DNA of 28,121 nt from JBBITW01 sp037440525 (GTDB lineage: Bacteria > Desulfobacterota > BSN033 > UBA1163), in the NCBI GenBank assembly GCA_037440525.1, contig JBBITW010000025.1:1-28121 (forward strand), in the 5' to 3' direction. This document shows, piece after piece, positions 1-7,895 of this stretch. A program made the translations under genes and the position numbers. Position 1 is the first letter of the stretch, and the number at the start of each line of letters is the position of its first letter. The notes under the pieces are model-generated. The model did not search any database. It was not told where the DNA came from and saw only the letters and a list, made by a program, of their open reading frames with translations.

Positions 1-71
1 GAGCAGAGGGGATTTGAACCCCCGACCTCCAGAGTGCGATTCTGGCGCTCTCCCATCTGAGCTACTGCCCC
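1..71 (-). tRNA. tRNA-Ala (anticodon CGC), 3' end cut by window edge
   Basis: Read on the minus strand, the sequence folds as a cloverleaf. The acceptor strand GGGGCAG pairs with CTGCTC plus one base outside the window. A GCTC/GAGC D stem, a CCAGA/TCTGG anticodon stem with loop ATCGCAC, and a GGGGG/CCCCT T stem with loop TTCAAAT follow. The central loop triplet is CGC, reading alanine GCG codons. The acceptor stem has a G3-U70 wobble pair, the known alanine identity element, which agrees with the anticodon. Nucleotides 72 and 73 lie beyond position 1. The gene is 76 bp downstream of a response-regulator gene on the same strand, with no obvious promoter of its own. Confidence 0.96.
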
Positions 72-147
72 AATCTATATTAAAATAAGGTGCCTACAAT
101 TTGTGATCATTGGCCAAAACTCGAATTGAAATTTAGCTTCTCCATTC

Positions 148-504
148 TTATAAAAGGCCAAGAAGTCTCCGAATTGTAGATTTAAGCTCTGTAAGATCGG
201 CACACTTCACCACATAGGCGTCAGAGGCCCAGGTCGAAAGATCCTGTTTATACTCACCATAAGCTGAACACATAATTATTGGAATCTGCCTTTCGATCTC
301 CCGGATCCGTTTGAGTGTCTCAATACCATTCATTCCTGGCATTTTGATATCGAGAGTAATAAGATCTGGTTTAAAGATGATTATCTGCCGAAGGGCCTCA
401 AACCCATCTTTGGCCACTTCTACTATAAAACCCTCTTCCTCCAGTTCTTCTTTATAGAGGAATCTGATGCTCTCTTCATCATCTACAACCAATATCCTTT
501 TCAT
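148..504 (-). CDS. Single-domain response regulator (CheY/Spo0F-like receiver)
   Basis: This 118-residue protein is a bare receiver domain with no DNA-binding or enzymatic output domain. It should accept phosphate from a histidine kinase and act by protein-protein contact or as a phosphorelay intermediate. Visible landmarks are the acidic pair D8/D9, phospho-acceptor D52 followed by the MPGMNG loop, S80 in the Thr/Ser switch position, Y97 and invariant K100. The ATG at 502-504 is preceded by a GGGAGAA-like ribosome site. The gene lies 64 bp downstream of a soluble multi-GAF histidine kinase on the same strand, its probable partner. The partner assignment rests on adjacency only. Confidence 0.93.
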   Translation of the reverse strand: MKRILVVDDEESIRFLYKEELEEEGFIVEVAKDGFEALRQIIIFKPDLITLDIKMPGMNGIETLKRIREIERQIPIIMCSAYGEYKQDLSTWASDAYVVKCADLTELKSTIRRLLGLL

Positions 505-568
505 ATTATTCTCCCGAAAATCTCACAGTAAACCCATTTCTTTCTTAAAAGTGTTTAATTATCCATCT

Positions 569-2896
569 TCAACCCTTCTCCTGAAAGGCAGGAAGGGTGA
601 TTATAAATTTCACTCCTTTCCCAGGATTATTATCCACTTCAATCTGGCCACTGTGAGAAGTAATCAACTTATGAATGATGGATAATCCCAGCCCCAATCG
701 GTTATCCTTAGTTGTATAGAAGGGATTAAATATATGATGAAGATTTTCAGGATCGATCCCGAATCCTGTGTCCTCTACCTCAGCCCTCAAAAAAGATAAT
801 CCATCTTTCAATAAAGGCTTTAGACGAACGGAGATGGTCCCCCCTTCTTTCATAGCTTCAAAGGCATTGTTGATTAAATGAAGAAAGACCTGTTTTAATT
901 GATGATAATCTCCTCTAATCTTTGGTAGCTCATCCGGAAACTCCTTTATAATCTTAATCTTTTCACTATTTAATCCCTCTCCAACCATAGAGAGACTCTC
1001 TTCAATTATATCCCTGAGATTCAATTCCTGAATGGCAAGCGGCTCATCACGGGTGTAGATCGAAATGTCATCGAGGATCTCCTCGAGCCTTTTCACCTCT
1101 TTCATAATTGTCTTTGCATAACGCTTTTCCAGAGCATCTTCTGGTATGGTTTTATCGAGGCGACGTGCAAAACCACCAATTGAGACAAGAGGGTTTCTTA
1201 TCTCGTGAGCAATATTGGTAGATAACTCTCCCAGAGCGGCCATCTTCTCCCGATGTAAAAGAAGGGTTTGTGTGGTTTTAAGCTCCTGATGAACCTTCTC
1301 CAAATTCCTGTAAAGCCTTGCATTCTCTATGGCTAAACCTGCCTGATTGGAGAACATGTTCAGAAATTGTATATCCTCATCGGTAATTGGATTCTGATTG
1401 TAGAGGTTATCAACCAAGATTACACCAATAACCTTACCTTTTCCCCAAAGGGGAATAGTAGCAAATGAATACCCTTTTTTATTTTGGCCTAAATGTTCAC
1501 TTACATAACATTCAACCTCTGAACTCAAATGACAAACCCTCTCACATCTGGTTCGAAGCCCTCCCTCCTCCGCTTGAGGTGATGAAATATTAAATGATCT
1601 TCCCTCAAGGACTGTTCGAGATAGTATACACTGCTTGTGATCTAATGGAATCTCGATCTCTCTGACAAGGGCATTAAGTAGTGAGTCCTTTTTTGGCATA
1701 GATCGAATCTGGTTAATCAATTCCACCGGATTCCCCTTCCTCTGGGAAAGGTAAGACCATATCCTACCTGCGTCCTCTGCATTATCTGGTCCCACACCCA
1801 TAATACCTTCGAGATGATGTCTCTTTTCATTTACCAAAAAAAGCATGGCACGATTAAACCCCAATCCCTCACCGATTGTAATGGCTGTTAAGGTTGTATG
1901 GATGATATGTTCGAAATTCATGGTCATTAGAAGTGCTTTATTAAGTTCCCACAGGGTTGAAAGCTGTTTTAATCTCCTCTCATTCTCCTTAGCCATCCTT
2001 GAAATCTCATAATGTACCATTGCATTCTCTATCGCGCAGGAAACCTGGTTCGTCATATTAAGAAGGAGCTCCAAATCTCTTTCATCAAACTTCGAAAGCT
2101 CACTCTCCTTATCATAAAGGGATAAAGTCCCAAGTACTTTACCCTTTAAGAGAAAGGGAACACATAGCAGGGAGTGGAAAGCTCTCTCTTCACCTAATCG
2201 ATTTAAGGATAAAGGAGTTCGCGTTAAGAAGACCCTCTTAGAAATCTTCTCATCAATAGGGTTTTGATGATATTCTCCGATACTGAATCGGGTCTTTAAA
2301 TCTCCTGTCTTTTTATCCTCTATCCTTAAAACCCCACCCTTTGCCTTAAGGATCTTTAACCCAGTATGAAGAATGAGCTCGAAAAGGGATTCTAATTTCA
2401 ATGTTGAGCTCACTGCCTTTCCCATCTCATAGAGTGCTTTGAGCTCTGAAATTGTGCTCTCTGATGCCCTATATAAACGATTATTTTTGAAGATTTCACC
2501 AATCTCCTTGGCAGCCAAACGAAGGAGATCCATTTCTTCATTAGAAAAATTCCTTTTTCTGGAGAAACCCATATAGAGTAATCCCTGTAAAGATTCTTCA
2601 TCATAAACAGGAATGCAAACAAAGAAAGGAGATATAAATTCCTCTCCTATCAAAACTCTTTCTCCATCAGGAGATGACTCACCATCTATCCATAAGGATT
2701 TCCTCTCCTGCACCAGATGAGAGATGAATTGATTCTTTTCTATTTCTTCAGACGTCAGAAAAAGAGATTTATCAGAGGCGAAACCACTTGAGATGGTCTG
2801 GATAATCCCTTCAATCTTTTCCTCCAGGGAAAAAGAGGATGTGGAAATCTCTACAATAGATTTAAGAAGCTCGAAGGGATCGGGGTTGCTCGACAT
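569..2896 (-). CDS. Soluble sensor histidine kinase with three GAF-type domains
   Basis: This 775-residue protein shows no signal peptide or membrane segment, so it should sense a cytoplasmic cue. By similarity it has GAF-like regions at about 10-145, 150-300 and 310-530, a short coiled linker, a HisKA dimerisation domain with phospho-acceptor H564 in a HEIRNP motif, and a HATPase_c domain (N box around N676/N677, DTGFGI at 709-714, GLGLS at 735-739). The third GAF region carries unusual cysteines: C423, then C451, C455 and C463 with H456 between them. They could bind a metal or Fe-S cluster. The gene starts 6 bp after galT; a GGGAGG sequence lies 15 bp before its ATG. The receiver protein 64 bp downstream is the likely partner. 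Confidence 0.93.
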   Translation of the reverse strand: MSSNPDPFELLKSIVEISTSSFSLEEKIEGIIQTISSGFASDKSLFLTSEEIEKNQFISHLVQERKSLWIDGESSPDGERVLIGEEFISPFFVCIPVYDEESLQGLLYMGFSRKRNFSNEEMDLLRLAAKEIGEIFKNNRLYRASESTISELKALYEMGKAVSSTLKLESLFELILHTGLKILKAKGGVLRIEDKKTGDLKTRFSIGEYHQNPIDEKISKRVFLTRTPLSLNRLGEERAFHSLLCVPFLLKGKVLGTLSLYDKESELSKFDERDLELLLNMTNQVSCAIENAMVHYEISRMAKENERRLKQLSTLWELNKALLMTMNFEHIIHTTLTAITIGEGLGFNRAMLFLVNEKRHHLEGIMGVGPDNAEDAGRIWSYLSQRKGNPVELINQIRSMPKKDSLLNALVREIEIPLDHKQCILSRTVLEGRSFNISSPQAEEGGLRTRCERVCHLSSEVECYVSEHLGQNKKGYSFATIPLWGKGKVIGVILVDNLYNQNPITDEDIQFLNMFSNQAGLAIENARLYRNLEKVHQELKTTQTLLLHREKMAALGELSTNIAHEIRNPLVSIGGFARRLDKTIPEDALEKRYAKTIMKEVKRLEEILDDISIYTRDEPLAIQELNLRDIIEESLSMVGEGLNSEKIKIIKEFPDELPKIRGDYHQLKQVFLHLINNAFEAMKEGGTISVRLKPLLKDGLSFLRAEVEDTGFGIDPENLHHIFNPFYTTKDNRLGLGLSIIHKLITSHSGQIEVDNNPGKGVKFIITLPAFQEKG

Positions 2897-2902
2897 AGAT
2901 TA

Positions 2903-3898
2903 CTACTTTGCCTCCCTCATATACTCGGCTGCCTCTTCAGGGGGTGTGGGATTGATGTAAAATCCTGTTCCCCACTCAAAACCTGCCACCTTTGTTAATT
3001 TTGGTATTATCTCTAAATGCCAGTGATAATACTCCATATCCTTCTCCGGAGATGAAGATGTATGAATGATATAATTATATGGAGGATCATCAAGAACAAT
3101 TTTTAACCTCTGAAGTGTATCGGAAAGTATCCAAGATGCCTGCTCGTAGGAAGAAAGTTCTGCATGTTCAAAACTGGGGTGATGGGTTTTCGGGAGAATC
3201 CATGTCTCAAAGGGAAATCTCGATGCAAAAGGTGCAATTGCAACAAACCTTTCATTCTCACTGACAATTCTTTTCCTCTCTTGAATCTCCTGTCGTATAA
3301 TATCACAGAAGACACATCGATCTTTATAATTAAAATAGTCTTTTGATCCCTCGATCTCCTCACGAACACTCGTTGGAACAATGGGAAGGGCAATGATTTG
3401 AGAATGAGAATGCTCAAGGGAAGCCCCTGCTGAGACCCCATAGTTTTTAAATACAATAATATAGCGAAGACGTTCATCCCTCCTAAGATCAATTATACGC
3501 TCCCTATATGCCCTGAGCACGTTCTCCACTGCCTTTGGTGGTAATGTAGCTAATGTCTCATAATGCCTGGGGGTTTCAATCACCACCTCATGAGCACCAA
3601 TTCCATTCATTTTATCATATATACCTTCTCCCTCCCTATTGAGTTCACCTTCGATTCGAAGGGCAGGGAATTTATTCGGGACAACGCGAAGAGACCAACC
3701 AGGAGAGTTTGGTGAGGTTCCATTTTCCCTAAATGCAAAGACCTCAGGAGGAGTCCTATCTTCATTTCCCTCACAAAGAGGACAGAATCCCCCTATGGAC
3801 TTCCGCTCCTCTGGCACGAAATCAGATGGCCTTCTACTCCTCTCCGTGGAGATTATCACCCATCTTCCATGTATAGGGTCTTTTCTTAGCTCAGGCAT
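2903..3898 (-). CDS. galT: Galactose-1-phosphate uridylyltransferase family (HIT superfamily)
   Basis: The family transfers UMP between UDP-glucose and galactose-1-phosphate through a uridylyl-histidine intermediate; close relatives act on ADP-glucose or other nucleotide sugars. The 331-residue length fits. Visible are the zinc pair C39/C42 (FCPLCEG), H112 in a PRHYETL segment and the active-site HSHSQ at 163-167, where H165 would be the nucleophile by comparison with the HPHxQ of E. coli GalT. A second CxxC pair (C195/C198) and a C-terminal HWH near 292-294 are also typical. No other Leloir gene (galK, galE) is nearby, so the physiological substrate is uncertain. It lies 31 bp after dksA and 6 bp before the histidine kinase, implying co-transcription. 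Confidence 0.87.
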   Translation of the reverse strand: MPELRKDPIHGRWVIISTERSRRPSDFVPEERKSIGGFCPLCEGNEDRTPPEVFAFRENGTSPNSPGWSLRVVPNKFPALRIEGELNREGEGIYDKMNGIGAHEVVIETPRHYETLATLPPKAVENVLRAYRERIIDLRRDERLRYIIVFKNYGVSAGASLEHSHSQIIALPIVPTSVREEIEGSKDYFNYKDRCVFCDIIRQEIQERKRIVSENERFVAIAPFASRFPFETWILPKTHHPSFEHAELSSYEQASWILSDTLQRLKIVLDDPPYNYIIHTSSSPEKDMEYYHWHLEIIPKLTKVAGFEWGTGFYINPTPPEEAAEYMREAK

Positions 3899-3929
3899 TA
3901 TGGTCTTCTTTTAGACTGGAGGATAGACA

Positions 3930-4328
3930 CTAAAGGGGAAAGCCTCTTCTCGATTTTGTACCCCTCAGTCTCTCTTTACGTTCTTGATTCTCCATTTCAG
4001 TCTTACATTCGATACAAAGGGTAGTTACAGGCCTCGCCATAAGCCTCTTTTCAGAGATCGACTTCCCACAGGATTCACATATGCCAAAAGTCCCATTATC
4101 AATCCGATCCAGGGCCTCTTTTACCTTCATAATCAACTTCCTCTCTCTATCCTTTATCCTTAAGAGAAAATTCCTGTTGGATTCCAATGAGGCCCGATCC
4201 GTAGGGTCTGGAAAATCACCATTCCGATCCTGACGCATATCACTGCATGCCTTTCCTGCCTCTTCCAGAAGAGTATGAAGTCTCTGCTCGAGGAGCCCTT
4301 TAAAATAGAGGAGCTTTTCCTGATCCAT
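3930..4328 (-). CDS. dksA: DksA/TraR-family RNA polymerase-binding transcription factor
   Basis: DksA-type proteins insert a coiled coil into the RNA polymerase secondary channel and, with ppGpp, reset promoter activity during starvation. This 132-residue protein has an N-terminal helical region, a DPTDRAS tip motif (D41, D44, A46) matching the DksA DxxDxA signature, a second long helix and a C4 zinc finger (C84xxC87 and C105xxC108). The C-terminus is basic. The start at 4326-4328 follows a GGGAG ribosome site. It is the first gene of a dksA-galT-kinase-receiver cluster. Distant homologues with the same fold (TraR, YocK) exist, but the coiled-coil tip residues favour true DksA. Confidence 0.93.
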   Translation of the reverse strand: MDQEKLLYFKGLLEQRLHTLLEEAGKACSDMRQDRNGDFPDPTDRASLESNRNFLLRIKDRERKLIMKVKEALDRIDNGTFGICESCGKSISEKRLMARPVTTLCIECKTEMENQERKERLRGTKSRRGFPL

Positions 4329-4485
4329 TTAAAATCTCCCTTTAATGATAATTGATTCCCTAAGGGAGGAAATCTTAATCTATTAATATTAATATATATT
4401 CATTTTAAAAATCAAACATAAGTTGAACGATTTATAAAATATCATTAATTGCATGAGGCAGGCGATGAAAAGAAAGGAAACCTAT
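4329..4485. other. dksA upstream region, AT-rich, no gene
   Basis: This very AT-rich stretch upstream of dksA holds no open frame worth calling. A 9-bp palindrome CCCTAAGGG sits at 4358-4366. It should contain the dksA promoter, but several overlapping AT-rich hexamers compete and I cannot pick one. Confidence 0.5.
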
Positions 4486-4930
4486 GAAAAATATTTAAAA
4501 CATGTCTTATAAATTGGGGAGGTGGGGTGAAAAAGCCTTCGCCTGCCTGAGGCAGGCAAGAGCAAATACCTTTAATAATATGGCACCATTGATTAATACC
4601 TTGAAAATGCTTAATTTTCTCTTAAATGATTGTAATCAATTGTCATTGCCACTTGTCCTCCCACGAACAATGAAAATATTCAAGTTAAGGCAAAGGTTAG
4701 GAAGCCGGTTTAGGCAAAGTGAATGGGTGAAGGAAATCTTTTCAACCAGAGGTGAATACACCTGTGGCAGAAAGACCAATTTCCTAACCTATAAACAAAA
4801 CTGGCTTCTTAGCCTTAACCTCCAAACCAACCACTCTTATTTTATAAACAATCTACCTTCTCATTGTCCGCATTCGAAGGGTTTGGAACCCTACCTCCCA
4901 GTCATTTCAGGACTTTTTCAGAGCTCTCGG
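4486..4930. repeat. Family 1 palindromic non-coding repeat, copy A (with internal insertion)
   Basis: The left end shares about 150 bp with a second copy at 11330-11556, and the right end about 75 bp. Shared words include TTGATTAATACC-like and CGCATTCGAAGGGTTTG. The two ends are imperfect inverted repeats of each other (GGGGAGGTGGGG near 4516 against CCCTACCTCCC near 4889). Copy A carries roughly 200 extra bp (about 4640-4857) that themselves form an inverted repeat, plus a GCCTGCC/GGCAGGC hairpin at 4541-4557. The copy fills the gap between the peptide ABC operon and dksA. A plus-strand frame of 144 codons spans it but resembles nothing and is not called. Confidence 0.8.
4684..4820. repeat. 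Nested inverted repeat inside copy A
   Basis: Within the extra segment of copy A, AGGTTAGGAA at 4694-4703 has a perfect inverted copy TTCCTAACCT at 4781-4790. An overlapping imperfect pair (GTTAAGG...GAAGCCGGTTT at 4684-4711 and AAAACTGGCTTC...CCTTAACC at 4797-4820) offers an alternative fold. The two pairings compete for the same left arm. Confidence 0.75.
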
Positions 4931-4976
4931 AGGTGAAAGAAATGGACTCTGTAAGGATTATAACCAGATTTATTTC

Positions 4977-5948
4977 TTATGAGGTAAAGTGACATGCGAC
5001 AAAGTGCTCATTTCCTGCAGTTAAAAGCAAAGGCTCTTCAACCATGCATCTTTCCTTCGGATGGGGACATCTCGATTTAAATCTACAACCCAAAGATGAA
5101 TTAATAAGACGATGGTCCTCCTTGATTAAAACCTCTTCAAACCTGCTTTCAGGATGATCCAGTTTGGGTATGGCCTGAAGCAAAAGCCTGGTATACGGAT
5201 GAAGTGGCCGATGGAAGATATCCTCTCCAGGAGCCATTTCAACGATCTTTCCCAGATACATAACTGCAATTCGATCGCTGATATGTTTAACGATTCGAAG
5301 ATCATGAGATATGAATAGGTAGGTGAGGTTCAACTGGTCTCTAAGATCCATGAGGAGATTCATAATCTGTGCCTGGATAGAAACATCAAGGGCAGAAACA
5401 GGCTCGTCTGCTACTATGAACTCGGGATTTAGAGATATGGCCCTTGCAATTCCAATCCTCTGACGTTGTCCTCCGCTAAACTCATGGGGATAACGAGCTC
5501 TATCATGTGGATGTAGACCTACCATCTCAAGGGCTTCTGAAATCCTTCGAACCCTCTCCTTTCCATAAGCAATCCTGTGGACCTCAAGCCCTTCACCAAC
5601 AATATCCTCAACCCTCATCCTCGGATTGAGGGACTCGTAGGGATCCTGAAATATGAATTGAATCGAAGGTCTAAGTCTTCTTATCTCCTCTCGATTGAGA
5701 CTCAGGATATTAATCCCCTTAAAAATTATTTGGCCATAGGTGGGTTCAATCAACCTCAGTATTGATTTCCCTGCTGTTGTCTTTCCACAACCACTTTCTC
5801 CAACCAATCCGAGGGTCTCTCCTCTGCGGATTGCAAAGAAGATCCCATCTACTGCACGGATCACATCTTTATTCGAGGAGAAAAAGCGCTCCCTGTAGAA
5901 ATATTTCTTTAGATTTATGACCTCCAGAAGATAATCATCCCTTGACAT
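4977..5948 (-). CDS. Oligopeptide/dipeptide ABC transporter ATP-binding protein (OppF/DppF type)
   Basis: This is one of the paired ATPases powering a peptide- or nickel-type importer. The 323-residue protein shows Walker A GESGCGKT (50-57), Q-loop FQDP near 100-103, signature FSGGQ (157-161), Walker B IVADEP with catalytic E182, and switch H215. The C-terminal oligo_HPY extension keeps C288, C294, C301 and C319, the four-cysteine pattern thought to hold an Fe-S cluster in this subfamily. It is the last gene of the five-gene operon, 38 bp after the other ATPase. The substrate may be di/oligopeptides but could be another small solute, since the family is broad. Confidence 0.93.
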   Translation of the reverse strand: MSRDDYLLEVINLKKYFYRERFFSSNKDVIRAVDGIFFAIRRGETLGLVGESGCGKTTAGKSILRLIEPTYGQIIFKGINILSLNREEIRRLRPSIQFIFQDPYESLNPRMRVEDIVGEGLEVHRIAYGKERVRRISEALEMVGLHPHDRARYPHEFSGGQRQRIGIARAISLNPEFIVADEPVSALDVSIQAQIMNLLMDLRDQLNLTYLFISHDLRIVKHISDRIAVMYLGKIVEMAPGEDIFHRPLHPYTRLLLQAIPKLDHPESRFEEVLIKEDHRLINSSLGCRFKSRCPHPKERCMVEEPLLLTAGNEHFVACHFTS

Positions 5949-5986
5949 AAGAATTAAATTTTACCCAAAATTGATTCATGAAAAAT

Positions 5987-6994
5987 CTAACAGCAATCCT
6001 TCCATCTAAAGCACCTGCTGAAGTGTCCCTGATTGACCTGAAATAGAAGAGGTTCTTCCTCCTTACATTCCTCAATCATCATATAACATCTTGGATGAAA
6101 CTTACAGCCCACGGGCAAATCCATCGGATATGGAACCTGTCCAGGAATAACATTCAGCCTTCTTCTCTTCTCCTCTATCTTTGGGATGGATTCAAAAAGT
6201 CCCTTTGTGTAGGGATGGCGCATCCTCCCAAATATTACCTCAAGAGGCCCTGATTCAACAATCCTTCCTGCATACATCACAGCCACTCGATCTGCCACCT
6301 CGGCTACAACACCAAGGTCATGTGTAATTAAAATTATAGCCATTCCCATCTCCTTCTGGATATGCTTTAAGAGCCGAAGGACCTGAGCCTGAATGGTAAC
6401 ATCGAGTGCAGTAGTCGGCTCATCGGCAATCAGGAGTTTTGGTTGACATGAGAGGGCCATGGCAATCATTGCACGTTGTCTCATTCCTCCACTTAATTGA
6501 TGAGGATAATCTTTAATCCTCTTTTCGGGCTCGGGGATTTTGACCATATCAATCATTTCGATGGCCCTTTTTCGAGCCTCTTCATTATCAAGACCCTGAT
6601 GAAGTTTTATGGTCTCAATGATCTGATCTCCTATCGTAAAAACAGGATTGAGTGAAGTCATAGGCTCTTGGAATATCATTGAAATCTCATTTCCCCTAAC
6701 CTTCTCCATCTCCTTTTCATCCAATTTTGTCAGATCTCTACCCTCAAAAATGATATTACCATTTATGATCTTTCCTGGAGGAGTGGGGATAAGTCTCAGA
6801 ATTGAAAGTCCTGTTACACTCTTTCCACATCCTGATTCACCAACGATGCTAAGGATTTCACCCGGATGAATATCAAAACTCACATCTTCAACAGCCCTGA
6901 TCACACCATCTTCCGTAAAGAAATGTGTTGTGAGGGACCGAACTTCTAAGAGTGATTCCTTCATCTTTTCTCTAATCACTAATTCACTAATCAT
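5987..6994 (-). CDS. Oligopeptide/dipeptide ABC transporter ATP-binding protein (OppD/DppD type)
   Basis: This is the second ATPase of the importer, 335 residues. Walker A is GESGCGKS (52-59), signature LSGGM (167-171), Walker B LLIADEP with E192, and switch H225 (ITHD). The C-terminal cysteines C297, C303, C310 and C328 match the oligo_HPY cluster. The start is fixed by translational coupling: its ATG overlaps the TGA of the upstream permease in an ATGA at 6991-6994, and GGGGGAGAAG lies immediately before it. A methionine at residue 11 is therefore an unlikely start. OppD/DppD and OppF/DppF proteins work as a heterodimer. Confidence 0.94.
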   Translation of the reverse strand: MISELVIREKMKESLLEVRSLTTHFFTEDGVIRAVEDVSFDIHPGEILSIVGESGCGKSVTGLSILRLIPTPPGKIINGNIIFEGRDLTKLDEKEMEKVRGNEISMIFQEPMTSLNPVFTIGDQIIETIKLHQGLDNEEARKRAIEMIDMVKIPEPEKRIKDYPHQLSGGMRQRAMIAMALSCQPKLLIADEPTTALDVTIQAQVLRLLKHIQKEMGMAIILITHDLGVVAEVADRVAVMYAGRIVESGPLEVIFGRMRHPYTKGLFESIPKIEEKRRRLNVIPGQVPYPMDLPVGCKFHPRCYMMIEECKEEEPLLFQVNQGHFSRCFRWKDCC

Positions 6995-7854
6995 CTTCTC
7001 CCCCTCAATCTCGGGTCAAGGGCATCTCTCAGCCCTTCTCCAACCAGATTGAAAGAGAGAACAGTTATAAGAATTGCCAAACCCGGAAAGAGAGTCAACC
7101 ACCAGGCATCGAATATATAGGTCCTTCCTTCTGTCAGGATATTTCCCCAGCTTGGAGCAGGGGGTTGAGCCCCGAAACCAAGAAAGCTCAATCCTGCCTC
7201 AACAAGTATGGCTGAGGCAACATCGAGTGTAGCAGTTACAAAGACCGGAGCAAGTGCATTAGGTAATATATGCCGAAAGATGATCCTTAAATCCTTAACT
7301 CCGAGGGCTCTTGCTGCCTGAACAAAATCCCTTTCTCTTAAAGAAAGAAATTCTGCTCGGACGAACCGGGAAGTCCCCATCCAGGATGTTATACCAATAA
7401 CAAGCATTACCTTAAAGAGGCTTGGCCCTAAAAGGGCCACTATTGTTAGAATAAGGAAGAATGAAGGAAAACAGAGCATTATATCTACAAGGCGCATGAG
7501 AAAAGAGTCTACCCATCCACCATAGTATCCTGCCAGTGCACCAATGAGAACCCCGATAAAGATGGAGATCGAAACTGCAACGAATCCAACAGAGAGTGAT
7601 ATCTGAGAACCATAGAGCATCCGGGTAAAGAGATCTCTTCCAAGATGATCAGTCCCGAGATAGTGGTCAATAGATGGGGGGGAGAGTTTAAGAGAGACAT
7701 TTGTCTGACCCGGATCATAAGGGGTTAAAAGAAAACCAAGCCCAAAACGGGTCATAACTGCAATAAGAAACATTGCAATGATTACAATAAGTCCCCCCAT
7801 TGCCAAGGGATTCTTCTTGAAGTACCACCAGAATGTCTTTGATTTTAATTCCAT
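6991..7854 (-). CDS. Peptide/nickel ABC transporter permease (OppC/DppC type)
   Basis: This is one half of the transmembrane channel. The 287-residue protein has an N-terminal helix near 18-36, the DPPC-type periplasmic segment containing YLGTDHLGRDLF (65-76), then five further hydrophobic helices. The EAA-type coupling loop at about 168-199 (EFLSLRERDF...ALGV...HILPN) contacts the ATPases. The C-terminal DALDPRLR is usual for this family. A GAAGAG ribosome site precedes the ATG. It sits 41 bp after the partner permease and overlaps the next ATPase gene by 4 bp. Confidence 0.94.
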   Translation of the reverse strand: MELKSKTFWWYFKKNPLAMGGLIVIIAMFLIAVMTRFGLGFLLTPYDPGQTNVSLKLSPPSIDHYLGTDHLGRDLFTRMLYGSQISLSVGFVAVSISIFIGVLIGALAGYYGGWVDSFLMRLVDIMLCFPSFFLILTIVALLGPSLFKVMLVIGITSWMGTSRFVRAEFLSLRERDFVQAARALGVKDLRIIFRHILPNALAPVFVTATLDVASAILVEAGLSFLGFGAQPPAPSWGNILTEGRTYIFDAWWLTLFPGLAILITVLSFNLVGEGLRDALDPRLRGRR

Positions 7855-7895
7855 CTCTTCATACCATTCGGGATTTTAGAATTATCAAAAATTAT

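Noticed and set aside
4358..4366. CCCTAAGGG palindrome upstream of dksA as an operator
   Set aside because: A single short palindrome without a repeat or known match; no support beyond its symmetry.
4502..4936. Plus-strand open frame of 144 codons in the dppF-dksA gap
   Set aside because: It runs through repeat copy A, the related copy B does not keep the frame, no ribosome site precedes it and the composition resembles no protein family.
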